Below, piece after piece: positions 9,899 to 19,336 of a DNA stretch of 64,000 nt (its first letter is position 1; each line of letters begins with the position of its first letter). Under the pieces are notes generated by a model, which saw only the letters and a list, made by a program, of their open reading frames with translations, was not told the DNA's origin and searched no databases. This DNA comes from SG8-30 sp963695155 (lineage in GTDB: Bacteria > Pseudomonadota > Gammaproteobacteria > Steroidobacterales > Steroidobacteraceae), in the NCBI GenBank assembly GCA_963695155.1, contig CAVOGD010000005.1, positions 186,001 through 250,000 of the forward strand. The letters run 5' to 3'. A program made the translations under genes and the position numbers.

Positions 9899-12055
9899 AT
9901 GAGTTACGCCTCGACGTTGCTGGGTTTCCTCCCGGGTGGCCGCCGCGCTCCGGGCATCGGGCAACTTCTTTCCAAGCTCGAAGGTTATCTCCCGCCCGAC
10001 CAGGTCGAGCGGGTGCGCGAAGCGCACGAGTACGCGGAGAACGCGCACGCGGGCCAGAAGCGCCGCTCGGGCGAGGCCTACATCACGCATCCGGTCGCCG
10101 TCGCCGACATCCTGGCCGACCTGCAGATGGACGGCGCCACGATCGCCGCCGCCATCCTGCACGACGTCGTTGAAGACACGCTGGTGTCCACCGCCGACCT
10201 GACGACGCAGTTCGGCCAGGAAATCGGCAGCATCGTCGACGGCGTCACCAAGCTCGACCAGATCCGCTTCAAGAGCCGCAAGGAGGCGCAGGCGGAGAGC
10301 TTCCGCAAGATGGTGCTGGCCATGGTGCGCGACATCCGCGTGATCATGGTCAAGCTGGCGGACCGCGTGCACAACATGCGCACGCTCGATGCCATGCCGC
10401 CGGCCAAGCGCCGGCTGGTGGCCCGCGAGACGCTGGACATCTACGCGCCGATCGCCAACCGGCTCGGCATTCACTCGGTCAAGCTCGAGCTCGAGGACCT
10501 GGGCTTCCGCGCCCTCTACCCGCGGCGCTATCGCGTCATCGAGCGCGAACTGAAGCGCGCGCGCGGCCACCAGAAGGAGTTCCTGCCCAAGATCACCAGC
10601 GCCCTGCGCAAGGCGCTCGAGCAGGCCGGCCTGGAAGGCCGCGTCGACGCCCGCGCCAAGCACCTGTACAGCGTGTACTCGAAGATGCGGCGCAAGCGCG
10701 TGCCGCTCAACGACGTCGTCGACGTGTTCGGCGTGCGCATCGTCGTCGGTACGGTGGACGAGTGCTATCGCATGCTGGGCCTGGCCCACGGCCTGTACCG
10801 GCCGATGCCCGGCCGCTTCAAGGACTACATCGCGATACCGCGGGTCAACGGCTACCAGTCGCTGCACACGACGCTGTTCGGCCCGAACGGCATGCCGATC
10901 GAGGTGCAGATCCGCACCGACGAGATGCACCGCATGGCCGAGTCCGGCATCGCCGCGCACTGGGCGTACAAGACCGGCGAGACCGACGTGGACGCGCGGC
11001 AGGACCGCGCGCGCGAATGGCTGAAGAACGTCGCGCAGCTGCAGGACGCCCCGGCCGATGAAGTCCTCGAGAGCGTCAAGCTCGACCTGTTCCCGGACAA
11101 GGTGTACGTGTTCACGCCCAAGGGCGACATCATCCGCCTGCCGCGCAGCGCGACCTGCGTCGACCTGGCCTATGCGGTGCACACGGACGTCGGCAACCGC
11201 TGCGTCGCCGCCAAGGTGGATCGCCGGCTGACGCCGCTGCGCACGGTGCTGCGCAACGGGCAGACCGTCGAGATCATCACCGCCAAGGGCGCCAGGCCCA
11301 ACCCGGCCTGGGCCGGGTTCGTGGTCTCGGCCAAGGCCCGCGCCGCCATCCGCCACTACGTCAAGAACCTGCGCCGCGGCGAGGCCGCCGAGCTGGGCGA
11401 GCGGCTGGTGAACCAGGCCCTGGAGGAATTCCGCTTGTCGCTGCGCAGCCTGCCCGAGGGCCGGCTGGATCACGTCGCGAAGACGCTCAACCTGCGCGAC
11501 GGCAAGGAACTGCTGGAGAAGATCGGCCTCGGCGAGCGGCCGGCGGCCTTCGTCGCGCGGCGCCTGCTGCCACGCGGCGACGAAGTGCCGGAAGGCGGCG
11601 AACCGACGCCGCTGGTGATCGCCGGCACGGAGGGGCTGCTCGTGTCGTATGCGCGCTGCTGCTTCCCGGTGCCGCCGGATGCCATCGTCGCCTACCTCTC
11701 GAGCGGACGCGGCGTCGTGATCCACCGCAGCAAGTGCGGCAACGTGGCCAGCTTCAGGAAGCAGCCCGAAAAGTGGATCCCGGCGCTGTGGAAGAAGCAC
11801 TCCGACCTGACCTATCACTCCGAGTTCGTCGTGCACGTTTCCAACCGCATGGGAGTGCTGGCACAGATCACGGCGCAGATCGCCGCGAACGAGACCAATA
11901 TCCACCATGTGAACGTCACGCCGGAGGGCGACGAGACCTCGAAGATCACGCTCGAGGTCGAGGTCCGCGACCGTCCGCACCTGTTACGGCTGATCCGCGC
12001 GATCAAGGGCATGCCGAACGTGCTCAGCGTCGGGCGGACGCTGGCGTCGGACTGA
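9899..12055 (+). CDS. spoT: bifunctional (p)ppGpp synthetase/hydrolase
   Basis: 718 residues, the usual length of SpoT. Domains in order: HD hydrolase (THPVAVADILADL, then ILHDVVEDT, with both His/Asp metal ligands intact), synthetase (GRFKDYIAIPRVNGYQSLHTT near residue 315), TGS (DKVYVFTPKGDIIRLPRSAT), a conserved Cys/His region (YARCCFPVPPD) and a C-terminal ACT domain (HVSNRMGVLAQITAQIA). Intact HD residues mean it can degrade as well as make the alarmone. It starts 18 bp after rpoZ. Confidence 0.97.
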   Translation: MSYASTLLGFLPGGRRAPGIGQLLSKLEGYLPPDQVERVREAHEYAENAHAGQKRRSGEAYITHPVAVADILADLQMDGATIAAAILHDVVEDTLVSTADLTTQFGQEIGSIVDGVTKLDQIRFKSRKEAQAESFRKMVLAMVRDIRVIMVKLADRVHNMRTLDAMPPAKRRLVARETLDIYAPIANRLGIHSVKLELEDLGFRALYPRRYRVIERELKRARGHQKEFLPKITSALRKALEQAGLEGRVDARAKHLYSVYSKMRRKRVPLNDVVDVFGVRIVVGTVDECYRMLGLAHGLYRPMPGRFKDYIAIPRVNGYQSLHTTLFGPNGMPIEVQIRTDEMHRMAESGIAAHWAYKTGETDVDARQDRAREWLKNVAQLQDAPADEVLESVKLDLFPDKVYVFTPKGDIIRLPRSATCVDLAYAVHTDVGNRCVAAKVDRRLTPLRTVLRNGQTVEIITAKGARPNPAWAGFVVSAKARAAIRHYVKNLRRGEAAELGERLVNQALEEFRLSLRSLPEGRLDHVAKTLNLRDGKELLEKIGLGERPAAFVARRLLPRGDEVPEGGEPTPLVIAGTEGLLVSYARCCFPVPPDAIVAYLSSGRGVVIHRSKCGNVASFRKQPEKWIPALWKKHSDLTYHSEFVVHVSNRMGVLAQITAQIAANETNIHHVNVTPEGDETSKITLEVEVRDRPHLLRLIRAIKGMPNVLSVGRTLASD

Positions 12056-12122
12056 CCGCGGGCCGCCCCTCGGCGCCGGCTATCCGCTAACATCCGGGCA
12101 CCCCCCTTCCAGTGGTGTCCAC

Positions 12123-12503
12123 ATGAAACGACAGACGATATTCAGCGACAGCGCGCCGAAGGCCATCGGCCCGTATTCGCAGGCCGTCAGGGCCGGCGAC
12201 ACCGTCTACCTGTCCGGCCAGATCCCGCTCGATCCCGCCACCGGCGAGCTGGTGGGCGGTGATTTCCGCGCCGCCGCGCACCGCGTCTTCCAGAACCTGC
12301 GGGCCGTGGCCGTGGCCGCCGGCGGGTCGCTCGACGACGCCGTGCGGGTCACGATCTACCTGACCGACTTCGGCAAGTTTCCGCAGGTCAACGAGGTCAT
12401 GGCCGAGTACTTCACGCAGCCCTACCCGGCGCGCGTGACCATCGGCGTCGCCTCGCTGCCGAAGGGCGCCGAGGTCGAGGTGGACTGCATCCTTGTCAGG
12501 TGA
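12123..12503 (+). CDS. ridA: RidA family enamine/imine deaminase
   Basis: 126 residues with the RidA core: AIGPYSQAV near residue 14, LSGQIPLDPATGEL, and the Arg of YPARVTIGVASLPKGAEVEVD that binds substrate carboxylate. RidA hydrolyses reactive 2-aminoacrylate made by PLP enzymes. A TAACAT element about 30 bp upstream may be the -10 of its own promoter. Placement between spoT and recG is common in gammaproteobacteria. Its stop overlaps the proposed TTG start of recG. Confidence 0.95.
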   Translation: MKRQTIFSDSAPKAIGPYSQAVRAGDTVYLSGQIPLDPATGELVGGDFRAAAHRVFQNLRAVAVAAGGSLDDAVRVTIYLTDFGKFPQVNEVMAEYFTQPYPARVTIGVASLPKGAEVEVDCILVR

Positions 12504-14594
12504 GAGGCAACCGGCCGTGCCCGGTTCCTCGCGGCCCGTGACCGCCCTCAAGGGCGTCGGCGCCGCGCTGGCCGCGCGGCTGGCGAAGCTCGGCGTCGAG
12601 ACCGTCCAGGACCTGCTGTTCCTGCTGCCGCTGCGCTACGAGGACCGCACCCGGATCGTGCCGATCGGCTCGCTGCGGCCGGGCGACCGCGCCGTCGTCG
12701 AAGGCGAGATCGAACTGGCCGAGGTCGTCTTCCGCAAGCGCCGCACGCTGCTGGCACGGCTGGCGGACGGCACCGGGTTCCTGACGCTGCGGTTCTTCTA
12801 TTTCTCGGGCGCGCAACAGGAGCAGCTCGTGCGCGGCACGCGCCTGCGCTGCTTCGGCGAGGTGCGTCGCGGCCCGGTCGGACTGGAGATCGTGCACCCG
12901 GAGTACCGCCGCGCCGACGCCTTCGACGCGCAGGCGGTCGAGGACTCCCTGACTCCCGTGTACCCGGCGACCGAGGGTATTCAGCAGGGCCGGCTGCGCG
13001 TGCTCACCGCGCAGGCGCTCAAGGACGTGGCGGCCAGCAACGTGCACGACTGGCTGCCGGGCGACCTGCTGTCGGACCTGCACCTGCCGTCGCTGCGCGA
13101 CGCACTGGAATACGTGCACCGCCCGCCGCCGGAGGCCCCGCTCGAGTTGCTCTCCTGCGGGCGCCATCCAGCCCAGCGCCGCCTCGCCTTCGAGGAATTG
13201 CTTGCGCATCACCTGTCGCTGCGCCTGCTGCGGCGCGAAGTGCAGCGCGACCCCGCCTGGCCCGTGGCCGGCCCCGGTGCGCTCGAGGACGGCCTGCTCA
13301 GGTCGCTGCCCTTCGACCTCACCGGCGCGCAGCGGCGCGTACTGGGCGAACTGCGCGCCGACCTCGCGCAGGCGAACCCGATGATGCGGCTGGTGCAGGG
13401 CGACGTCGGTTCCGGCAAGACCGTGGTGGCGGCGCTGGCCGCGCTGCGCTGCATCGAGGCCGGGCACCAGGCGGCGCTGATGGCTCCCACCGAGCTGCTG
13501 GCCGAGCAGCATGCGCAGAATTTCGCGCGCTGGCTCGCCCCGCTGGGCGTCGAGCTGGTCTTGCTGTCCGGCCGCCTGAAGGGCAAGGCGCGCCAGGCCG
13601 CGCTCGACGCCATCGCCGCGGGCACCGTGCGGCTGGTCATCGGCACGCACGCGCTGTTCCAGGAGGGCGTGCGCTTCGAGCAGGCTGGCGCTGGTCATCG
13701 TCGACGAGCAGCATCGCTTCGGCGTGCACCAGCGGCTGGCGCTGCGCGAGAAGGGCCGCTCCGGCAGCCGCTTCCCGCACCAGCTGATCATGACGGCGAC
13801 GCCCATCCCGCGCACGCTGGCGATGACCGCCTACGCGGACCTCGACGTGTCCGTGATCGACGAGCTGCCGCCCGGCCGCACGCCCGTGACCACGGTCGTG
13901 CTGCCCGAGTCGCGGCGCGACGAGGTCACCGCACGCGTCGATGCGGCCGTGCGTGCCGGCCGGCAGGCCTACTGGGTGTGCCCGCTGATCGAGGAATCCG
14001 ACGTGCTCGAGGCGCAGGCCGCGGAGGACATGGCCGCCGCGCTGGCGGCGGCGCTGCCCGGCATCGAGGTGGCCCTGGTGCACGGCCGCATGCCGGCGGC
14101 GGCCAAGGACAAGACCATGGCCCGCTTCAAGGCGGGCGCCATCGGCCTGCTGGTCGCCACCACCGTGGTCGAGGTCGGCGTGGACGTCCCGAACGCGAGC
14201 CTGATGGTCATCGAGAATGCCGAGCGCATGGGCCTCGCCCAGTTGCACCAGCTGCGCGGCCGGGTGGGCCGCGGCAGGCATGCGAGCAACTGCGTGCTGA
14301 TGTACCGGCCGCCGCTTGAGCGAGACGGCTCGCGAGCGCCTCAAGGCGCTGCGCGAGACCACCGACGGCTTCGAGGTGGCACGCCGCGATCTCGAGTTGC
14401 GCGGGCCGGGCGAGCTGCTGGGCACGCGACAGACGGGCCTGATGCAGATGAAAGTCGCCGACCTGATGCGCGACGCCGACCTGCTGCCGCGCGTGCAGGT
14501 CGCGGCCGAGGTGATGCTGGCGCGACATACGGATAACATAGCCCCGCTCAGGCGGCGCTGGATCGGCGCCGAGGCGCACTACGGCAAGGTATGA
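12493..14594 (+). pseudogene. recG: ATP-dependent DNA helicase RecG, interrupted by two +1 frameshifts
   Basis: RecG remodels stalled replication forks. The sequence is complete (about 699 residues if repaired) but lies in three frames. Frame one carries the wedge/OB region, Walker A (GDVGSGKTVVAAL) and motif Ia up to RFEQ. An extra G at 13683/13684 shifts into the frame of ALVIVDEQHRFG (DEQH box), MTATPIPRT and the QLRGRVGRG motif. An extra T (or C) at 14315-14317 shifts into the last frame, LSETARERLKALRETTDGFE to the stop. Every motif is intact once the two bases are removed, which suggests sequencing error or very recent mutation. The start is TTG 12493 or GTG 12517. The stop overlaps an ATG (ATGA at 14591) that may be the original ubiC start. 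Confidence 0.92.
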
Positions 14595-14642
14595 CCGCCC
14601 CACAGACCACTCACCACCGCGATAGCCCCCGCCGCACGTTGG

Positions 14643-15152
14643 GTGGCCGATGCCGCGGCGCTGCGGCCCGGACCGCGGACGCTCAGCTGGCTCACCGACC
14701 CGGGACTGCTGACCGAGCGCGTGTCCATGCGCTGCGGCGGAGACTCGGCCCTGCGCGTGGTCGATCAGCGTCGCGACAGCCTGCCGCGCGCTGATGCCGC
14801 CGCGCTGGGGACCACCGACCCGGCCGTGTTCGTGCGCGAGATCGAGCTGGTGTGCGCGTCCGTCGTCTGCGTTTTTGCGCAGACGCTCGTGCCGCTGGCG
14901 ACGCTCGAGGCGCAACCCTGGCTCGCGGAGCTCGGCGACGACGCGCTGGGTCACCGGCTGGCGCGCACCGGCGACGCCCTGCTCGAGTCCGTGGAATTTG
15001 CGCTGCTGCCGCCCGGCGACGCCCTGCGCGACCGCGCGCTGCGCAACCGGCCGGACACCGCCGGGTCCCTGTGGGCGCGCCGCAAGCACTACCGCCTCGG
15101 CGGCTGGCCGCTCATGGTGCAGGAGGTGTTCCTGCCGGAGACGTTGCTGTGA
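14643..15152 (+). CDS. ubiC: chorismate pyruvate-lyase
   Basis: Converts chorismate to 4-hydroxybenzoate and pyruvate, the first step of ubiquinone synthesis. The 169 residues match UbiC: SWLTDPGLLTERV near the start, FVREIELVCASVVCVFAQTLVP, and the C-terminal SLWARRKHYRLGGWPLMVQEVFLP. The start used is GTG 14643. A better-placed ATG at 14591 overlaps the recG stop but is one frame off; deleting one base near 14640 would join it to this frame, so the N-terminus may be cut short by another single-base insertion. The stop overlaps the GTG start of ubiA. Confidence 0.92.
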   Translation: MADAAALRPGPRTLSWLTDPGLLTERVSMRCGGDSALRVVDQRRDSLPRADAAALGTTDPAVFVREIELVCASVVCVFAQTLVPLATLEAQPWLAELGDDALGHRLARTGDALLESVEFALLPPGDALRDRALRNRPDTAGSLWARRKHYRLGGWPLMVQEVFLPETLL

Positions 15153-16108
15153 ACGCGGAGTTCCGGCTTGCGCCGGCGCCGCGGCCGCGGCGCGACCCCG
15201 CCTACAAGCCGACCTACCGGTCGCGCCCGGTCAGGGACCTGGCGCTCGCCCTCGGCCGCACGCTGCGCGACTACGCCGAACTGATGCGGCTGCACCGCCC
15301 GATCGGCATCTGGCTGCTGATGTGGCCGGCGCTGTGGGGGCTCTGGATCGCCGGCGCCGGCCGACCCGAACCGCGCATCTTCCTGCTCTTCATGGCCGGC
15401 GTCGTCGTCATGCGCACGGCCGGCTGCGTCATCAACGACTACGCGGACCGCAGCGTCGATTCGCTGGTGCGGCGCACCGCGCAGCGGCCGCTGGCCACGG
15501 GCAAGGTCCGGCCCGGCGAGGCGCTCACGCTGTTCGTCGCGCTCGGCCTTGCCGCGAGCTGCCTGGCGCTGCAACTCGACCCGCTGGCGCGGTTGTACGC
15601 GGTGGCCGGCGGCGTGCTGGCCGTGACCTACCCGTTCGTCAAGCGCTACGTGCACGTGCCGCAGTTCTACCTCGGCATCGCCTTCGCATGGTCCATCCCG
15701 ATGGCGTTCGCGGCGCTGTCGGGCGCCGTGCCCAGGCTGGCCTGGCTCATGGTGACGGCCGTCGTGCTGTGGGCCGCGGTGTACGACACCATGTATGCGA
15801 TGGTGGACCGCGACGACGACCTGAAGGTCGGCCTCAAGTCCACGGCGATCCTGTTCGGCGACGCCGACCGCGTGTTCATCGGCGTGATGCAGGCCATGGC
15901 GCTCATGGCGCTGTACCTGGTCGGCGACGCGGCCGGACTCGGCGGCTGGTACTGGGGCGGGCTGGCCGCAGGGTCGGTGATCTTCGCCTACCAGCAGTGG
16001 CTGATCCGCGCGCGCCAGCCGCAACGCTGCTTCCAGGCGTTCGAGAACAACAACTACTTCGGAATGGTCGTCTTCATAGGGCTGGCGCTCGACTACCTGT
16101 TCCGCTGA
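15149..16108 (+). CDS. ubiA: 4-hydroxybenzoate octaprenyltransferase
   Basis: Membrane prenyltransferase that attaches the polyprenyl chain to 4-hydroxybenzoate. The 319-residue protein has both aspartate-rich motifs, INDYADRSVD near residue 95 and YDTMYAMVDRDDD near residue 213, and several hydrophobic helices. GTG 15149 is the start because it overlaps the ubiC stop by 3 nt (GTGA), a coupled arrangement; earlier in-frame starts lie within ubiC. The first 30 residues are polar and basic. Confidence 0.95.
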   Translation: MNAEFRLAPAPRPRRDPAYKPTYRSRPVRDLALALGRTLRDYAELMRLHRPIGIWLLMWPALWGLWIAGAGRPEPRIFLLFMAGVVVMRTAGCVINDYADRSVDSLVRRTAQRPLATGKVRPGEALTLFVALGLAASCLALQLDPLARLYAVAGGVLAVTYPFVKRYVHVPQFYLGIAFAWSIPMAFAALSGAVPRLAWLMVTAVVLWAAVYDTMYAMVDRDDDLKVGLKSTAILFGDADRVFIGVMQAMALMALYLVGDAAGLGGWYWGGLAAGSVIFAYQQWLIRARQPQRCFQAFENNNYFGMVVFIGLALDYLFR

Positions 16109-16187
16109 TACCCTCGCACCGGGAACCTCGCGCTCCCGCGGGAGCCTGAGAGGACGCGCGAGCGACATACGACGGGAGCGAAGACAG

Positions 16188-18170
16188 GTGGTGGAGCATT
16201 CGTCACGCGGGCGGCAACGCCGGGCCATGACGGCCTCGTGGACCCTGGCGGCGGTCGCGCTGGCGGCCTGCCTGGTGCCCGTGGCGGTGCCGGCCCAGGA
16301 CGACCCGCTGGCCGGCCCGCGCGAGGAGTTCATCGCCGCCTACGCGGCCGCGCGCCGCGCCGCCGAGCCGGCCCAGCCGGATTCCGAGGCGCTGCGCCGC
16401 TATCCGCTGTACGCGTACCTGGAAGCTGCGCGGTTGCGCGGGCTGCTGGCGGACGAAGGCGCCGCGGCCCGGCTGGCGGCCGACCGGCGGGTCGCGGAGT
16501 TCCTGGCGCGCCAGGGCAAGGAACCCGCGGCGAACGGGGTGCGCCGCGCGTGGCTCGCCAGCCTCGCGCGCCGCAAGGCCTGGGAGGCGTTTCTCGCCCA
16601 GTACGTCGAAGCCGACGCGAAGGACCCGGCCCTGCGCTGTCACGCACTGGCCGCGCGCATCGCGCTCGGGCGGACCGACGGCCTCGCGCAGCAGGCTGCC
16701 GACGCCTGGCTCACGCCGCGCAGCGCACCGGACGAGTGCGACGCGGTCTTCGACTGGCTGCGCGCGCAGGACCGGCTCGATGACGAGCTCGTCGAGCGGC
16801 GCGCGCGGCTGGCACTGGCCAGCGGCGAGACGCGCATTGCGAGGTGGCTGGCGCGCTCGCTGCCCGACTCGCGCGCCGGGCCGCTGCTCGCCTGGATCCG
16901 CCTGATCGAGCACCCGCGCGACGCGATCGACGCGCTGATCGACCGGCCCGCCACGCCGGTCGAGGAAGCCGCCCTGCTGGACGGCTGGACCACGCTGGCG
17001 CGGCGCGACCCGGACGCGGCGCACGAGCGCCTCGACGCGCTGGTCGCCGCGCGCCGCCTCGACGCCGGCCAGGCGAGCCGCTTCGCGCGCACCCTGGCGC
17101 TGGGCCTGGCCTGGAGCCGCCGTCCCGAGGCGCTCGACCGCTTCCGGCAGGTGGCCGCGGCGGATTACGACGAGCTGGCGTTCGAGTGGCGGGTGCGCGC
17201 GGCTTTGTGGCAGGGCGACTGGGCCGCTGCATCGGCCGCGCTCGACGCCATGCCGCAGCCGCTGCGCGACGAGACGCGCTGGCGTTACTGGGCGGCGCGC
17301 TCGGCCGAGGCGCTGGGCCGGCGCGAGCGGGCGCGTGAGCTGTACGCAACCGTGATCCCGACCGACAACTGGTACGCGGTGCTGGCCGCGGCGCGGCGCG
17401 GCACGCCCTTCGCGCCGCGTCCCGAGCCACTCGTGCTCGACGACGCGCGCATCGCCGAGCTCGGTACGCAGCCGGCCTTCGTGCGGGCCCGCGAGTTGCT
17501 GCGGGTCGGACTCGAGCATCTCGCGCCGGCCGAGTGGGCCCGTGGTCATGCGGCGCTGTCGGCCGCCGACCAGCGCCAGGCCATCGGCCTCGCGGCCCGG
17601 TGGGGCTGGCACTTCCAGGCCATCGCCAGCGCCGCCCGGCAGGGCGTGTTCAACGACTATCCCTTGCTCTACCCGCGCCCCTATGACGCTGAGGTCGCCG
17701 CGGCGTCCGAACGGAGCGACCTGCCGCCCACCCTGATCTACGCATTGATCCGGCAGGAGAGCCTGTACCAGCCGTACGCCGTCTCGAGCGCCGATGCCGT
17801 GGGCCTCATGCAGCTGTTGCCGACGACCGCCCGGCGCACGGCCGTCGCCATGGGCCGCCCGAGGCCGTCGCCCGCGGCGCTGACGCAACCCGCCGTGAAC
17901 GTGCCGCTGGGCGCCGGCTACCTGCGGAGCCTGGTCCAGCGCTTCGACGGCCAGATCGTGCCGGCGCTGGCCGGCTACAACGCCGGCCCGAACGCGGCGC
18001 GGCGCTGGCTCCCGGACAGCCCGCTGGACGCCGACCGCTGGGTCGAGAACATCCCGTTCAACGAGACGCGCGCCTACGTGCAGCGCGTCATGTGGCACAG
18101 CGTGGTGTTCGAATGGCTGGCCGAAGGCAAGCCGCAGGACGCCACCAGCTGGCTCGGCATGGTTCGGTAG
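16188..18170 (+). CDS. slt: soluble-type lytic murein transglycosylase (Slt70-like)
   Basis: A 660-residue periplasmic enzyme that cuts peptidoglycan to 1,6-anhydro-muropeptides. A signal peptide (TASWTLAAVALAACLVPVAVPAQ) is followed by about 450 residues of alpha-helical repeats, which form the ring in Slt70. The C-terminal SLT domain has the catalytic Glu in ALIRQESLYQPYAVSSADAVG, then GLMQLLPTTA and AGYNAGPNA. GTG 16188 gives a basic leader before the hydrophobic core; ATG 16227 is an alternative start. The gene stands alone between ubiA and a repeat region. Confidence 0.92.
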   Translation: MVEHSSRGRQRRAMTASWTLAAVALAACLVPVAVPAQDDPLAGPREEFIAAYAAARRAAEPAQPDSEALRRYPLYAYLEAARLRGLLADEGAAARLAADRRVAEFLARQGKEPAANGVRRAWLASLARRKAWEAFLAQYVEADAKDPALRCHALAARIALGRTDGLAQQAADAWLTPRSAPDECDAVFDWLRAQDRLDDELVERRARLALASGETRIARWLARSLPDSRAGPLLAWIRLIEHPRDAIDALIDRPATPVEEAALLDGWTTLARRDPDAAHERLDALVAARRLDAGQASRFARTLALGLAWSRRPEALDRFRQVAAADYDELAFEWRVRAALWQGDWAAASAALDAMPQPLRDETRWRYWAARSAEALGRRERARELYATVIPTDNWYAVLAAARRGTPFAPRPEPLVLDDARIAELGTQPAFVRARELLRVGLEHLAPAEWARGHAALSAADQRQAIGLAARWGWHFQAIASAARQGVFNDYPLLYPRPYDAEVAAASERSDLPPTLIYALIRQESLYQPYAVSSADAVGLMQLLPTTARRTAVAMGRPRPSPAALTQPAVNVPLGAGYLRSLVQRFDGQIVPALAGYNAGPNAARRWLPDSPLDADRWVENIPFNETRAYVQRVMWHSVVFEWLAEGKPQDATSWLGMVR

Positions 18171-18174
18171 CCCA

Positions 18175-18242
18175 GGCGAGCGAATAAGGACCGGTTGAGT
18201 GAGCGCCTCCGGGGTCTGACCCGACAGGGTCTGACCCCTCCT
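18175..18242 (+). repeat. degenerate half-copy of the miniature element plus two GGGGTCTGACCC-type palindromes
   Basis: The sequence from 18175 (GGCGAGCGAATAAGGACC) is a diverged copy of the right half of the element at 18246-18467. It is followed by GGGGTCTGACCC at 18211 and AGGGTCTGACCCC at 18226. It begins within five bases of the transglycosylase stop codon. Confidence 0.5.
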
Positions 18243-18245
18243 TGA

Positions 18246-18467
18246 GCGGGCGCGCGGGATCCGGTCGGGTCCCCACGCTCGCTCCGAAGAAAGTCGCTCG
18301 CTTAGTGGACCACGACCACCTCGCGCGCCCGTCCGGAAGCGCGGTAGCCACCGCTCGGACCGCGGCCTGTCGCATGGCAGGGTCGCCGGCGCCCCGGGGT
18401 CGGCGAGCGAATAAAGATCGACTGAGCGAGCGACCCCGGGGCGACTGCGACCATCCCGCGCGCCCGC
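18246..18467. mobile_element. 222-bp miniature inverted-repeat element (MITE-like), no coding capacity
   Basis: The ends are perfect 15-bp inverted repeats (GCGGGCGCGCGGGAT at 18246-18260, its reverse complement at 18453-18467). Inside are an arm with CGCTCGCTCCGAAGAAAGTCG and a hairpin-forming block around AGCGAATAAAGATCGACTGA flanked by CCGGGGTCG and its complement. A second copy starts at 50011. No transposase frame is present, so it would be non-autonomous. No target duplication is obvious. It fills most of the gap between slt and comF. Confidence 0.65.
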
Positions 18468-18508
18468 CAGCTTCCACTGCTGCGCCACAACCGGGTGGTC
18501 GCAGAGAC

Positions 18509-19267
18509 TCAGGCGCGCGCCACCGCCCACACCTCGACCCAGGTGGCACCCGCCGCCTTCAGCACGGCGGCCAGCTCGTCCACGGTGCTGCCCGTCGTGA
18601 GCACGTCGTCCACGATCGCGACCCGCTCGAATTCCAGCCGCCGCGCCAGCGCGAAGGCGCCGCGCAGGTTGTGTCGCCGCGCCGCCGCGTCGAGGCCCGC
18701 CTGCGAAACGGTATCCCGAGTGCGGCGGCAGGCATCGAAGGCGACCGGCAGGCCAAGTTCGCGGCCCGCGTAGCGCGCGATCTCGATGGCCTGGTTGTAA
18801 CCGCGGTCCGCCTCGCGCGTTCGATGCAGCGGCACGGGCAGCAGGGCCTCGACGTGCAGCATGTGCGACGAGCGCACCAGCTGCCCGAGCAGCGTCCCCA
18901 GCACCCGCGCCGCGGCGATCTCCCCCGCGTACTTCATTCGGTGGATCATCCAGTCGAGCGGGTGCTGGTACAGGTACGGCGCGAATGCCGCGTCGAAGGC
19001 GCGAGGCCGAACGAGGCACTCGCCGCACAGGAAGGCCCCGGGTCCGGGCAGTCGCCTGGCGCAGCCGGTGCAGGCGGGCAGGTCGCGCACCAGGTCGGCC
19101 TGGCACCCGGCGCACAGGTCGAGCGCCGGGGGCTGCCCGGGATCGAGGCACAAGAGGCAGCGCGGCGGGAAAAGCCTGGCCAGCGCGCGGTCGCACCACC
19201 CGTAAACCTGCGCGGCCCTTCCAGGTTGACAGGCCTCCGCTCCATTCCAATACTTGCCGGTCTTCAT
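18509..19267 (-). CDS. comF: ComF family protein (phosphoribosyltransferase-like)
   Basis: 252 residues. The N-terminus holds paired cysteines of a likely zinc site (CLLCLDPG, CAGC, CTGC, CGEC, residues about 30-85). The C-terminal half has the phosphoribosyltransferase signature VAIVDDVLTTGSTVDEL, where PRPP would bind. ComF/GntX proteins act in DNA uptake or nucleotide scavenging; the reaction is not settled. ATG 19267 (MKTGKYWNG) is chosen; the frame continues upstream only into the antisense of bioB. It is divergent from bioB across about 70 bp, a common arrangement. Confidence 0.9.
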   Translation of the reverse strand: MKTGKYWNGAEACQPGRAAQVYGWCDRALARLFPPRCLLCLDPGQPPALDLCAGCQADLVRDLPACTGCARRLPGPGAFLCGECLVRPRAFDAAFAPYLYQHPLDWMIHRMKYAGEIAAARVLGTLLGQLVRSSHMLHVEALLPVPLHRTREADRGYNQAIEIARYAGRELGLPVAFDACRRTRDTVSQAGLDAAARRHNLRGAFALARRLEFERVAIVDDVLTTGSTVDELAAVLKAAGATWVEVWAVARA

Positions 19268-19336
19268 GCCGCCCGAGCGTGCGCCGCCCGCGGGCGCCTG
19301 CGGGGTCGTCAATCGGCCCGAAAGGAACCAAAAATC

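Noticed and set aside
9551..11980. 809-codon minus-strand frame opposite rpoZ and spoT
   Set aside because: It lies antisense to two well-conserved genes, has arginine/alanine/valine-rich composition and no family signature.
13683..14317. Programmed +1 frameshifting in recG and the other broken genes
   Set aside because: The five sites share no slippery codon, stop codon or stimulatory motif, and removing a single base restores each protein exactly.
18171..18508. Small protein genes in the slt-comF gap
   Set aside because: Short frames here follow the repeat element in several frames, are duplicated at 50011 as DNA rather than as protein, and have no ribosome site.
16203..19331. Open minus-strand frame of 1042 codons across slt and comF
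   Set aside because: GC-rich DNA gives long stop-free shadows. This one is antisense to slt, low-complexity in composition, and comF explains the real minus-strand gene.
19268..19336. BirA or BioR operator in front of bioB
   Set aside because: No TTGTAAACC-type or TTATMKATAA-type palindrome is visible in the comF-bioB gap.
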